Under the pieces are notes generated by a model, which was not told where the DNA came from, searched no databases, and saw only the letters and a program-made list of their open reading frames with translations. 64,000 nt of DNA from Cryptomeria japonica (taxonomy: Eukaryota > Streptophyta > Pinopsida > Cupressales > Cupressaceae), in NCBI RefSeq assembly GCF_030272615.1, contig NC_081409.1:473056573-473120572 (forward strand), read 5' to 3'. Positions 1-12,458 of the stretch are shown in pieces. The translations under genes and the position numbers were made by a program. How positions within the stretch are numbered: the first letter of the stretch is position 1; each line of letters starts with the position of its first letter.

Positions 1-1652
1 GCATGCTATGGATAAATTGGAGGCTTATGACAAGATTGTTAGCACAAAACAATGGAAGAAGAATCACAATTTGTTGAAGTCTGATGCTTATTCAAGCATT
101 CAGGATACTACTACCTGTATAAATGAAAAGATAACTCATATTGATGAAATAATTGAAGGGGTTGCCCCAAGTGTTCTGAGCAAAAATGCAAGGAGACCTT
201 TGGGAAGAAGTATACAAGTTGTGACACCTCTTGTCCATCTATGACCATAGACTTCTCTCTCAGTATAGAGTGATGCAAAGTACATCTGAAAGCATGACCC
301 ACCTCATGTTCCAAGTGAAGAGGATATTGCAATAGAGGACACATATGAAAGGGAGGATATTTATAGGCAGTTGGTTGGTGAGAAGTTTATTTCAAATGAT
401 GAATTTTCCTACTCACAAGAATTCAAAATATTCTTGTAAAAATATAGGGGGAAATTACTTAGACAACAGATTGATGAGATCGCCCATGAAAATGAAAATA
501 AATTTCTTGAGAACTTGCAACAAGATGTTGATAATGAGATTGTCACAATCACCCCCAGCAAAGGAAGAGAACTCCTACACCTTGCTGGTGTGCTTATTGT
601 ACCAGGGTGGGATATTAAATTTGTCATACTATTTGATGGTTTTCTAAAAAATTATGACATCTAAATGAAAATTCTACTGCAAAATATTGACAGGATTTAC
701 TCTAGTCCGGGCTTTCATCCAGACAAGAAGGTATAATTGCAATGGCCCTCCCTAGAATCAAAATTCCAACTTTGGTAGAAACTAACAAAATGTTTGGACA
801 GCTTATGGTGCAAAGAGTTAGAGAGACCGATCCAATGGAAATAGCAGATTTGAATGTAAATGTAGCTCAATTTAATAAAGCTCAAATGAAATATGTGGTC
901 AAAGAAAGAGATGTTTACAAGTCCAAGAATGAAAAATTAGAAGAGGTTAGGCTACAATGTGAAGAAAGGTTGAAGGACATCACTAATAAGGGAGAATTCT
1001 CATATGAAGGAGAGAAGAAAATAACTGAAGAACTTTAGGATACAAACTATTGGAGGTACAAGGTAGGAAAGCTTAAGAAAAAATTAAAGAAAAGAGAGGA
1101 GAAAAAGGAAAAAAACCACATATGACATGATGGTAGGATTGGTCACCCATAGGTTTAAAGAAATTATATTGAATGCTAATGATCATTGGAACACCTATAC
1201 AAGAACTTTTAGAGAATTACATGAACATTGTTGACTGACAGGACAAAGTGAAAGAGATAGTCGACAAAGAATAGGATCCTAAATCTTCCAAGCTACCCAA
1301 GGACATTAGAAGGTTATGGTCTAAACATATGGAATACAAGGAGGAGCTAGAAGATGATATGAGTCGACTAGATATAGAAGACACAAAAAGCCTCCCTTCC
1401 CTACTAAACAACAAAGATGGTACACCAATGCCTTGAGAACAATGGAAAGAATTGTTGTCACAAGAGCTCCCACGAGAACTAGATGAGATCAATGATGAAG
1501 ACCATATTCTTGATAGCATGAAGATTATCTTAGATAGAATCTATAGGAAAGAGTATGCTATGAGACATTTTGTCTCAAACATTACTACTTATAAAGAGCA
1601 GGAGTATATAGATCATCTAGGGGGAGTTAATTTATTTCTATTGAATCGTTAA
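1..1652 (+). pseudogene. Broken gene of unknown family, probably mobile-element derived
   Basis: I do not recognise this gene. Coding-like stretches occur in several frames: 8-244 and 302-663 share one frame (one TAA near 437), 742-1038 is in a second frame and 1452-1652 in a third. The pieces are rich in Lys and Glu; the 742-1038 piece (about 98 residues) has a charged heptad-like pattern that suggests a coiled coil. No zinc knuckle, protease, polymerase or integrase motif is visible. The last piece ends beside a purine tract (around 1620) that resembles an LTR-element polypurine tract, so this may be the 3' part of an element whose LTR follows. The window edge cuts its start. Family assignment needs a profile search. 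Confidence 0.35.
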
Positions 1653-2858
1653 AAATACTTGCTTGGTTAGTCACACTATGTAACTAATTTTTGTTTTATT
1701 TTTTAAAAAGATATGATATTTTGAATTAGTCTGATCTTTCCTTATAAAAGGAAGATCATTTGTTTTATGAAAAAGATATAGAAAATATACTAATACACCT
1801 CTGCATGTCATATAATCAGCTAGCTTTCATATCTGAATTGTGTGAATATTATGGTGGATGTCTTTTAGAGTTCAATTTGTTATTTTGATTCAAGTAATCA
1901 AAGGTTGTTTAAGTAATTTCATATGCACATTGTTTGTTTTATTATTTTTAATCTCCTAAATCAAGGATTTTGTGGATTGATCAAGGAATATTTATATTCT
2001 TGGATGATTATTGTGTTTGCTTATTTCAAGGAAAGATTAAATGCATGCATAGTAATTGTCATAATAAAACTTAACCATCAAGTATAACGAAATAAGCAGT
2101 TGATAGTTTCAAACCAGGTGTGAAATTAAAAATTGTCTAACAAGGAGAATATAAGGAAAGAAATTCACTTGACTCTGAGCCCAATTGGTAAAAAAGGAAC
2201 TGATAAAAAAATTAGCATTGAATAACCCAGAAAGTGTATTTTATTCTATTTACAATTAGGAGATAGGAGTAGGGTTAAAAGTTAAATCAATTTATCCCAG
2301 AAGTTTATGCCATTCTAAGATAAAGATAGAAGATAGATTAAAGGAAGGTTAAATCTGCTTAATCAAAAGGTATACCCACCTTGGTTTAGTAGAACCATAG
2401 GAGAAGGGGATTACAACCAAATTTATTATTCCAATAGTTGGCCAAAATTGATTGCCTAACTTAATCATAGACCTTGGCATCCTCTTAGATTTTTTGCATC
2501 CAGAACTTACACACATCCTCAATCAAATCAAACTCTATCTTTGACTTGGTCACAAATTAATTGTAACTTTTCTAGCTTCATGCTACACCTCTCCTCTCTA
2601 TATATGAGGTTTCTCAGTGTAATTTCTATTAGGAATCTTTAATATATATTCCAAAACTTTGCCAAAGTGAATAGAAAAAAGTGAAACTTTGTGTTCCTAT
2701 TGTTATTTTGTAAACTTGATCGAATAAGAAAGCTTTGGCCTCTAGACTTTGTGTTGGATTCATTTGTGGTTTATGGTGTGAGTTTTCTTATGCTATTCTT
2801 GTTGTAAATTCTTATTTTGTTCAAGTAAAGGTGTTGTTGAGGAAATATTATTAAAGAG
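1653..2858 (+). other. AT-rich non-coding stretch, LTR-like
   Basis: No gene seen. A TATA-like stretch (TATATATGAGG, 2599-2609) is followed by T-rich sequence and AATAAG/AATAAA-like words near 2720, as in a plant LTR promoter and polyA region. The sequence is cut at 2858 by LINE F and resumes at 7365, so 1-2858 plus 7365-8117 was once contiguous. I could not find a matching second LTR in the window. Confidence 0.35.
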
Positions 2859-2872
2859 TAGAAACAATTGTT
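2859..2872. repeat. Left target-site duplication of LINE F
   Basis: TAGAAACAATTGTT, repeated exactly at 7351-7364. A 14-bp direct repeat is typical of LINE target-primed insertion and fixes both ends of the element. Confidence 0.88.
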
Positions 2873-3063
2873 TTTGATTAAGGAAAATTAGGTTTTAAGG
2901 GACCCGAACCCACTTACATAATGAGAAGATAAGAATGAAAGAAACTAGAGAGAACAGGACATAGAAAGAAAAGATGCAAAAGACCAGCAAAGAAAACAAC
3001 AGCTAAGGAAAAAGACAACAAAAATCCAGTGAGAGACTGGCAAACAAAGACCAGTATTACATT

Positions 3064-4680
3064 TCAGATAAAAAAATTTATAGACTCTTCCGCATCCTTA
3101 ACCAACATCATCATAGCCTTAGCAGCTTCTCTCAGGTCTTTGATCTCCTGCTTCTGATGGGTGTCTTTAGTCTTCATCTCTAGATCATTGGTAGTTTGCC
3201 TTGTTCTTCATCTAGAGGATTGAGGAGTAGAGCTAGAGGTCGGCACATCATCAATGATCACCATCTCTTTGTTTTATTGGTTCTTCTCTAGACAGTCAAC
3301 CAGGGTGTTCATATTTTGAGACGAAACCTTCAAAACCTTAAGGCTGTGGTTCATAAATTTCTTCAAGGCCTTCTCAATTTTAGTAATCTAGTTGATAATA
3401 ATTTCATTATCAACCTCAACCTTATATTTGACGATTCTAATCACATCTTCAAGATGCTTCGAGTATCCCTTAATCATTTCTTTTTCCGGCCAGTCCTGCA
3501 TTTCAATTTCATCATCTACCTCACTGGTGTCCACCTCCGCATCCTCTTTCCTAGTATTGGTATCCTTAATCAAATTCTAAATCTTATAATCCAAATCTCC
3601 CTATTTTTTCTGAATACTGGAGATATTTTCGATTACCCATTTCTGGAAATTGAGAAATTCCAGAGTGCTATTTTTGGCAGCGTTCAAAATAGAGTCTGTC
3701 ATTTCCATACCCTGCACAGAGCTCATAGACTTACGGTTAACTTCCTCCCTAGTATGCTGAGCTACATTTCTGCTATCTGAGACAATAGGGTTAGAATCGG
3801 GCTCTTCAATATACTCTTTTCTCTACAACTCCTCCTCCTCTCCAGCAGCCTCTTTCTTCTCACTCTTTGCTTCATCATCAGTCGCCTTCCCCTGTTCTTC
3901 CTCTAAACTAGCATTCACATCCATGTCCTCTTTATCTCCATCACCAACCCTCCCTTTCTTATGAAGAGGAATGTTAGACAAATCATCAAAAGACTCAAAA
4001 CCATCATGACCATATGAAATATGAGCATTTTCCACCAAAGGATCTTCCTTATTAACCCTAGCTTTTTTCTTCAAATTCTCATAAATAAGAAGAATGAGAC
4101 CTTGGTGAGCTATGGGATAGAATTTTGGATTTTTTGCATAGTCATCCAATCTTTCATTCAGGGATGAAGCTAAATAGAAAGGCAAAGAGACCTTAAAACC
4201 ATGGCGGTAATGGTTTAGAATAGCAAAATGATAATTATAAACCTTCATAAACCTACCATCAACTATTAAGAATTCCATCAAAACCCTTAACAACTTTTTC
4301 CAGAAGGATTTTACCTGATGAGGGAGGTAGTTAGATACAATGTCCTTCTTGGCAAGCTGAACCCTCTCTTCATCACTTTTAGGGAAGTTTTTTATGGCTT
4401 CCACCGCAAACTTTTGATCTCTATAAAACTTGGTACCTTCCTTCTATAAACCAGTAACTTCCGCCACCAAATCCTCATCTAGCTTCCAAGTCTCCCCAAA
4501 CAGAGTGACTTTGTTATTGTTCCATCCTTTGGTGAAACCTTGAGACACCAAATTTTTACTACCATGCAATTTTTCCATGTAATCTATGAAACCATGTCTA
4601 TGCAGCCTCCACCAAACTTTCCGTTCGCTTTTCCAATTATCATAGCTATAGGGATCATTCTAATTAATATTGCCTCCCAT
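3064..4680 (-). pseudogene. LINE F third ORF (ORF3), unknown family, about 538 codons
   Basis: The frame starts at an ATG at 4680 and stays in register to a TGA at 3064. It has about eight in-frame stops (six TAG, one TAA, one TGA) but no frameshift over 1.6 kb. The N-terminal half is Trp- and aromatic-rich, with words such as DPYSYDNWK, FGETWKLDEDLVAEVTG and FPKSDEERVQLAKKD. The middle has a Tyr/His-rich part (YNYHFAILNHYRHG). The C-terminal third is very acidic and Lys-rich and looks like a coiled coil. No zinc knuckle or enzyme motif is visible. From memory, similar proteins are predicted in conifer genomes without known function; this is not checked. A gag-like or captured host protein are both possible. 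The lack of frameshifts suggests it was a working gene until recently. Confidence 0.7.
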
Positions 4681-4966
4681 GTTGTAATTCAGGTTGAGGC
4701 CTTCAACAAAGCACAAGTTACTCAAAAATTGAAAACTAGGACTTAAGCACAGACTCTTGAACAGAATGTTGGGCTCGAAAAATAGGGTAATTTCCTTGAT
4801 TTTGAAGAGGTCTTTAATAATAGTGACAATGAACCAACACTTATTATGATTAGCCCTGTCACACCATTGATCATAATCACAATGCCTAAAAATGATAATC
4901 AATTGACACTTCACATAACTCCAATCTCTGTCTTTGATATCCAGACACAGAAAAGTAATGATAAAC

Positions 4967-7350
4967 TTAACTTGAACCATGGACATGATCAAATAATAAT
5001 TGTGCCCAGACATCCTTCTTACAAGAGGCTCCTCTGATATATTTAGTGTCCTCCTCTAAATAAACCCCCTCATTAGCTAATAGGTCAGAAACCTTGTTAC
5101 CTTCCCTTAGGGTATGGGAAATGAAAACACTATCGTAGGCATCTAATAATTTTTTATCACTTTCAATGATATTGTAAATGTTTCAAGAGGGAGAACTAGT
5201 GCCTTTTATAGCCTGAATAATATTGAGAGAGTCCCCTTCCAACCATATTTTTTTAAATTTAAAACCCTGAGCAAGCTGGAGGCATTTTAACATTGCCTAA
5301 GCTTCAGCAACATGATTATTTTGAACTCCAAAGGGAGAGGCAATAGAAGCAATACAAAAACCATGAGTATTTCTGATGACTCCTCCCCCTCCTGACTTCC
5401 CAGGATTGCCTTTGGTTGCCCCATCAAAATTCACCTTAACCTAATCATGAAAGGGAAATCTCCAAACAACATTTTCTCTCCTACTTTTAATGTTAGATTT
5501 GCAAATCTTGAGAATTGGATTCCATTCGGTGAGAATACCTTTCTCATTATCATTCATATTAAGATAACTCCACTACTTGTTGTTTCTGTGAAGAGTGTTT
5601 ATGTTTTCTGCAATTGCCCTACAAATATTTTCAAAAACCACCTGAGATGTACACTTAGCCTCCCTAAAAATTATGTTATTTCTCTCCTTCCAGATATACC
5701 AATAGGTCATAGGAAGGACAAAGGACCAGAGGGTCTTGATGAGAGGAAATTTGGTGGGAAAGATCCATTGCCAAATGACTTCCTTGAGACTGTTATGCAT
5801 AACCCATTCAACTTTCCATTGCATCCAAAATTTATTCCAGATTTCCCAGGTAAAGGAGCAATGGATAATAAATGATCCACAGATTCTTCTTCTTTCTAAC
5901 ATAACTCACACCTATTAGGAAACACGAAACCTCTACGAGCCAAGTTATCAATGGTGAGAATCTTGTTGTGAGCTGCAAGCCAAATAAACATGTTAACTTT
6001 AGGAATGAGGAATCTATTCTAGATTTTAGTCCATATTGGGTTGTTGACCTGAGTAATAGTTTTTTTATAAGAAAATGCAATAGTGAAGTTACCCCTGGGA
6101 TTTCTCTTCCAAAGAAACACATCATCAAAGTCTTTACTAATAGAAAAGGACAACAGATCTTGCTGAAGCAGTGAAAACCCAACATAAATAGCATCAAGCC
6201 TCACCCATTTATTCTCCTTCCAGTAATTACAAACCATAGACCCATACCTTCTTTTGCATTCATCAATGATTTGGCTGCAATCTTGATTAAACAGATGTTC
6301 ATCTTTAATCCAAACATCCTCCCAGAACCTGATTTTGTTGCCTTTGCCAAGGACCCATCTAGCTCTAGCTTTAGCAACTTTTATTGACTTGATTATACTA
6401 TTCCATATGAAAGACCCAACAGGGATATCTTCAGAGTAGAGAAGAGAATGAAGTGGCTAGTTATGAATATATTTATCAAACCACACCTGACTCCAATCTT
6501 TCTTAATGCCATAAGCCCTCCATATCTATTTAGCAAGCAAAGCTTTGTTAAAAGTTTTAAGAACTTTAATACCTAAATCCCCCTTTCACTTAGGATTACA
6601 CACTTTGTCCTAGGAAATCAAGGCTATCCTTTTTTTGTCTTCAACCTCTGACCAAAGAAATCTTTTCTGAATCCTCTCTAAAGCTTCAGCAAATTTAGTC
6701 GATATACTAAACAAGCTAAGAGCATAGATAGGAAGATTCTGAAGAGTGGCTTGAAGAAGTTGAAGCTTACTAGCTTGAGATAGCATAGATCATTTCCAAC
6801 CTGCCAATTTCTTATTGAGTTTGTCAATTAACAAGTTCCAGAAGGAGTTTGGGGGAACCAAACTCAGACGGAGACCCAAATAAGTGGAGAGGAGCATCTC
6901 CACCTTACAACCAATAATGTTAGCAATTGTTTGCTGCCTCATAATAGGGGTATTTATGAAATAAATAACAAACTTCTCCCAATTAACTTGTTGACCAGTC
7001 ACCAAAGATTAAGAGCTAAGAGCACCTTTGAAGGCAGCAACCTCACCAACATAAGAATATCCCATTAAAATTGTGTCATCAACAAACTGTTGATGAGTAC
7101 ATGACACATTAGCAGAGGAGGGTTGTAATCCTTTGATGGTTTTATTCACTTTCAATTTTTGAATCAGTCTGCTCATACTCTCTATCAAGATTGTAAAAAG
7201 AATAGGAGAAATAGGGTCTCCTTGCCTGAGTCCCCTAGAAGATTTAAAAAATCTAGATGGAGACCCATTAATTAGAATAGAAAAATTTGGGGTAGATATC
7301 AGTTCTCTTGTAACTTTAATTACCTTCTCATCAAATCCAAAGGCCTCTCA
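4967..7350 (-). pseudogene. LINE F ORF2 remnant: RT C-terminal half, zinc-binding region, RNase H
   Basis: Encodes the end of an L1-type ORF2 polyprotein, which would copy element RNA at a nicked target. Visible in order: GLRQGDPISP (around 7230), the catalytic FVDD (7075-7086), the YLGL / KLAGWK section (6790-7005), a zf-RVT-like region with WKRNPRGNFT and WYIWKERNNIIF (5573-6237), and RNase H with FDGATKGNPG (around 5410), EGDS (around 5245) and a final D-containing block near 5080. The endonuclease and RT N-terminal half are missing because of 5' truncation. Several stops and frameshifts break the frame. It ends at about 4967, about 290 bp before ORF3 begins. Confidence 0.85.
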
Positions 7351-7364
7351 TAGAAACAATTGTT
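7351..7364. repeat. Right target-site duplication of LINE F
   Basis: Exact copy of 2859-2872 (TAGAAACAATTGTT), directly at the 5'-truncated end of LINE F. Confidence 0.88.
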
Positions 7365-8117
7365 GATTTGTGGACTTTGTGTCATATTTCAACTTTTACT
7401 TATTAGGATTAATAGGAGATAATAACTTGAAGAGTTTGAGATTCATATTGTCATTCCAAGAAACGATTATCAAAGTTGTAATAGGATATCAAGATAAAGA
7501 CTTTTTGATTTCCTTCTTTACTTGAAGTACACAACTATGGGTTATAGAATTCATATGCAAAAGATTGATAGGATTATAATGATTACAAGACTTTCAGATT
7601 GAACATTGTTTTCCCATCCCAAAGAAGCAACAGAGGATTTTGGGCCCTTATGGAAACTTTGCTTCTTTACTTATTTGTATTTTGATTATTCCTACATTTT
7701 GAGTTATTTTGTAACATTGAAATTGTAAGAATTATTGCTGCTCTATATTGTAAATTCTTTTCTGAAGAAAGAGGAAAGATAACATCTATTCTAAAAAAGA
7801 GAATAGGATAATGTACCACCCTTTTTTATATTAGAAACCAAAAGTTGTATTTTAAATAGATTAGTAGGTGAAAGGGGGATCCTTCCCTTAGAAATTAGGA
7901 GAGATTTAATTTCATGTACTGTGGTTGAAAAACACAATTTTTTGAACTCATCTAGTTTGCAAAATTTTCAACCAACAAGGAGTAGTGCGCTGTTATGTTA
8001 TTTATGAGATACTTTCAAATAGTTATGTTATTTTCAAACAATTTCAGTTGTTAGTTTTTAGCTTGATTTTTTTATAGAAAACCCATACATTGTTATTTTA
8101 TGTTCCCATCAATGACA
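7365..8117. other. Non-coding remainder of the interrupted element
   Basis: No gene or clear domain seen. This continues the sequence broken at 2858 by LINE F. It is AT-rich and somewhere before 8118 passes into the internal end of copia element H; the junction is not visible to me. Confidence 0.4.
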
Positions 8118-8128
8118 AAGGGGGAGAT
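8118..8128 (+). other. Polypurine tract of copia element H
   Basis: AAAGGGGGAGA lies directly before the LTR start. The same tract precedes the 3' LTRs of elements A (minus strand, 15319-15329) and B (24925-24935). It primes plus-strand DNA synthesis in LTR retrotransposons. Confidence 0.8.
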
Positions 8129-9032
8129 TGTTGGCTTGTTATAATCGATGTTGTATGGCTTGGCATATATGTCATTGATGTGGTTTGGTTTAACATACAC
8201 ATGGTCCAGTTGTTTATTTTTTGCTCTAAATATATGTTTTGGTTTGTTCTTTTTCTCTATTATATGTGCAATGTTTGTACACCAGTTTTGGCATTTATCT
8301 CATGTAGTTTTATGATACAACAAGGCATCTTAGGTCTAGTCCCATCTAAAAATGTTAATGGCATTCTACAAGGCATTTTTAGATCTGGTCCTATCCAGAT
8401 ATGATGGATATCATATTCTACATGTTTTTTTGGAATCAAGAGTGTAGCTGACATCATATAAAGATATTTTGTAGTAGCGTGTGTGTATGTTGGTCTCATC
8501 CCTTCTCCGGTTGAGCTCACTTATTAAAGTTTTTGGTGTGGATATATATAACCGATAGTTTTTCAAGATAGAGATATCGTTGTCGAAGAACATCTGATGT
8601 GTACATATTGTATGCAATAAAGTTTTGCGAATATGAATTTTGTTTAGGCAGTATATGCATAGTAAATGCAAAGGAGAATGTGTACTTCAAGGGAACTATA
8701 TCCCATGCATATGACAGATGCAATTCTAGTAGTTCAATTTTGTATTCTAGCTATAAGCCTATTATCTGGCAATGAGCCTTTTTGTATTTGGGCAATGAGA
8801 CACCTCTTTGTATTGTGTAACTAGTTACATATTATACTATACTTGAGAGTTCATCCTCTCCGTGGTTTTTTTCATGTTGTGTTTTCCACGTATAAATCTA
8901 GTGTTATGTGCTTTGTGTTAATTTCCTTTACTTCATTTAAATTATGTTGTGTGATTGGTTAGTTAAAAGTTTTAATAATTTCAAGGGAATACTAAATCAC
9001 CCCTCTCCTCTCAGTATTTTGGATATTCAACA
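8129..9032 (+). repeat. 3' LTR of copia element H (904 bp)
   Basis: Starts TGTTGG directly after a polypurine tract and ends at TTCAACA, so the termini are the inverted TGTTG...CAACA expected for an LTR. The presence of the tract marks it as a 3' LTR. No matching pol or 5' LTR is recognisable upstream, so the rest of the element is lost or too decayed to see. Its family resembles A and B in tract and LTR start (TGTTGGC). Confidence 0.75.
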
Positions 9033-10490
9033 ATCTATATATATGTATGTATATATTTATATATAACTATCTTAATGTACATGTACCCTCACCACTCTGA
9101 CAAAATATATTGTTTGTATATGTGTATATTGTTGAACACAATGTACCACTGAGAGGGGGTGAATCAGTGGTTCCTAAATTCTTTCATTTTAAATCAACCT
9201 TGGAATACCGGTAATCACCCTAAGCACTAAACAACCAAACCGGTAAGATAAATGTGGATATCAAAAGAGGAAAACATACAAATGCAACCCACAACACTAG
9301 ATGTATGAGGAAAACCCAATATGGAAAAAACCTCGATGGAAAATGTTACTGGAGTCTACTACTCCAATCCAACCTCACATTGAAACAATGGATTACAATG
9401 ATTTAGGGCACCAACCCCTGCACTAAGCTCCAACTTAGTGTTATATAATGAAATACAATAATTTAGGGCACCAACCCCTATTAATTTAGGGCACCAACCC
9501 AAGGAGCACTAACCCCTGCACCAAGATCCAACTTAATGTTATATAATGAGATACAATTTTGATAGAGTTATAGAACCTAGTTGCAAATGAGTTCTGCAAC
9601 ACCTGATCAATGGATTTTTGTCGGTTAACAACCTCCTCTTCTTCATTGGTTCTCACACTACTGGTTATCAGATTACTCTCTCTGATCACTCACCGGTTAC
9701 TCTTAGCCTCTCTTTTTCATCCCTTAGCCTCACACCACACTATGTCACCTTTGGATGCCTTCTTGACCAGTCAAACCTCACCAGTTTTCTTGACTGTTAG
9801 AACTGCAATAGTTTGTTGGTTACTCTATCTCTACCAGTTAGACCCTCTCACTAGTTCTCTTGCTAACTCACTCTACAACTTTCTCATAATAAACTCTAAG
9901 GAAGATGATCTTTCTCCTTGCTCAGGATCTCTTCTCCCTCACTCTTTGCATCAAACATCAACTTATTCCAGTCTCGAGCTCACATCTTTATCTTCTAGAA
10001 TTCTCACCAAAAAGCATTCAAACAATGTCGTGTTAATTTTTGCCTTCACCAACTCGATCCGTATTAGATTTTATCCGATCTGATTTTTTAGAGAGATGAT
10101 CTACACATCATCGATCAACACCACCAACACCTCACATTCCAATGTGTCTTTTCTATATTTAGATGCCTGCACTATTCTTTTCTGCATTTCTCTGTCACAC
10201 GCCATTGATGGCTCGATTGTTTCCTTCAGCAAGTGGGTATGAAGATCAGATCTTCTTGTAGGATTAGTTCAATCGCTTGCCAGCTTGTCTTCCTTGAGCC
10301 ACAATCTTTTGCCATCCTCCCATGGCTTGTGGGTTATTCATGAAAGCCAACCTCCTTGCTGACTGCTATGTTGATGCACACTTCACCAACCTATGCATGA
10401 TCACCACTTGGCTTCCATCTATCATCTTTATCGACATCCACCTCTGCTTGGTTTGCTATGTCAGTTTGACATTCTTCATTGACCAAGATT

Positions 10491-10495
10491 GAATA
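10491..10495. repeat. Target duplication GAATA, left of S1
   Basis: GAATA, repeated at 14914-14918. The uninterrupted right LTR of A has a single equivalent site (around 32473), which shows that this is a true insertion duplication. Confidence 0.85.
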
Positions 10496-12448
10496 TGTGA
10501 GGCCCTACCCCGACTCAGCTTGACATTTTCAGTTATTTGCATATTGAGACTATTATGGATGCTTTATTTTGTGCTTTATGGATTTAGAATCTATAAGACT
10601 TCATGATTTGGATCACATTGGCATATGTTGATGCTTTATTTTATGCATGATGATTATGAAACTATATATGTTGCTAGAATAGAATTATTTTGAAATGGTG
10701 AATGTCATTATTGGAATTGCAGGACTTCATTTTGATGATAGAAAAATGATGCCTATTTTATGAATGGTTCAATTTTGAGAATTGTGTTAATTGCTTATGT
10801 GAAATCAGATTTAATTGAATGAGATATTGAATTATTGTTGCCAATGTATGAGTGTTTGATGTGCAATGAAATCCATGTATTTAATTATGTATAATTGTGA
10901 TTATTTGGAATTACTAATGTGTTAATTGAGATGCGCAGGAAAATTATCCATGTGACCATGGAATTTATATGGAGAACCAAACCTAGACCAATGTACGTTT
11001 GTTAAGCCAGGGGTTGTCTATTTGGAGAGACAACACCCCATTTGTAATGCATTTTATTTGTGAAGTGTATGATGCTTGAGTGTTAAAATTAATTTTTATG
11101 TATATGTGTAATCCTACAAGAGACAAATTCCATGTGTGATTTTTATATTGTATTTTTATTGTGTCACTTGACACATGTGCTGATTAGTGTCATTGATTTT
11201 GACTTGTCTCTTGGAGGGAGTTTTGTTTCTACCAAAGCCATTCAAAAACATGAGTGTGGTCCCAAATTTGCCTTGGGTAGGGAGTCTTGGGAGTGGTCAA
11301 CTTAGGTTTGACCCGTAGGTAAACTTCAGTTGGGTGTCTAAGGGGTTAAATGGACTCCTAGGGTTAGTTTTAGGGCTTTTCCAAAGGTCCAAAGGGTATA
11401 CCTATGGGTTAGGGGTATTTTTAAACATGTGACTACTCCCATGTGACTGTTTAGTCACCTCAAAAAGTGGTTTTTCCAAGGTGAGCGAAAATTCAACTTA
11501 GAAAGTTCCTCCTAGGATAGACAACCTTCCCTTTTGATGTCAAACTCTCTTCCCCATCTTCTCTCACCTTTTCCCTTTCCAGTTTTAGTAATGTGTAAGA
11601 GTTTGGGAAGAGCAACCAATGGGAACTCTCACCTCACCCAAGGGGTTGGGGAGTGTGTGAGAGGCCTTCTTAGGCAAGAATTGGAGACTTAGTGAGTAAT
11701 CACCCACTCTCCATTTTTGGAGATTATGCTTTGTTTTGAAAATTAGTTGTAGCATAGAAATTTGGAAAAAGTTGGAGGAAAGTTTGTGTGGATTTGGGCA
11801 GCTCATCCCCAACTAAATCTAGCATACCTATTGGCAAAATAAGGTTGGTTTTATTTCCTCTCATTTATGTTGTTTATGTTGTTTTGTTGAAGGAAAGAAA
11901 AGCTTGTTGAAAGAGTTGTGTTTATGTAAATTGTTGTTGAAAAAAAAAAGGAGTGTAAGCTTTCATTTCTATGTTTTTGTTATGTGTTTTTGTTTTGGGA
12001 GTGTCCAAGACCTCTTACTCTTGGGGGAGTAGGATGGTCTTGGGGTGGAAGGAGTATGACAGCCTTGGGTGAGAGGCTCTCCTTATGGAGAGTGATCTCA
12101 AGGGTTCCCTTTGTGACCCTTGCTGCATAGCCTTGTGTATGCATTTGGGGGTCATAAAGGGAGAAAATATGGCTTTTGTGCCTTTGGGGGGGCATAAGGT
12201 ATGTGGAGGTATCCTTTGTTGTTTTGTTTGTATTGCCATGAGGTGGCTTGAGTTGTATTTTGGCTTGCAATCTCCCCAATGGTACTTGGTCCACTTCCAC
12301 CCGTGGGATGATCATCACAAAGTGTGGTGAAAGTGTAGCTTGGGATGGGAAGATGTATGTTGAGTGTTTGCCTTATTTGTTGTGTTGTGCTGTTTGTTTG
12401 TAACCCGTCTAGTGCTTGGTTCTCCAAGCTCGGGGGTGGCTTCTAGTA

Positions 12449-12458
12449 AGCCTAGGCT
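12449..12458. promoter_or_regulatory. Palindrome AGCCTAGGCT in the conserved block of S1
   Basis: A perfect 10-bp palindrome within a stretch also conserved in S2 (21556-21565). Conservation in two copies that otherwise differ greatly suggests function, perhaps as a protein-binding site in an LTR promoter. The role is inference. Confidence 0.4.

Larger units (their letters stand above)
2873..7350 (-). mobile_element. LINE F: 5'-truncated L1-type retrotransposon, 4478 bp
   Basis: A non-LTR element on the minus strand, defined by the exact 14-bp repeats at both sides. Its 5' end (high coordinates) is cut inside the reverse transcriptase; 5' truncation is usual for LINEs. In element order it holds the RT C-terminal half with FVDD, a thumb-like section, the zinc-binding RT-associated region, an RNase H domain, then about 1.9 kb downstream containing a third long frame. 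The 3' end (near 2873) is only mildly A-rich on the element strand, with no long pure A tail. Coding frames have many stops, so it is dead. Finding a long ORF between RNase H and the 3' end is unusual. Confidence 0.85.

Noticed and set aside
3316-3780. 154-codon plus-strand frame
   Set aside because: Antisense of ORF3 in LINE F, whose minus-strand frame continues far beyond on both sides.
5447-5875. 142-codon plus-strand frame
   Set aside because: Antisense of the LINE F zinc-binding region.
9610-10083. 157-codon frame in the left LTR of A
   Set aside because: Lies in an LTR; the matching position of the right LTR does not keep the frame.
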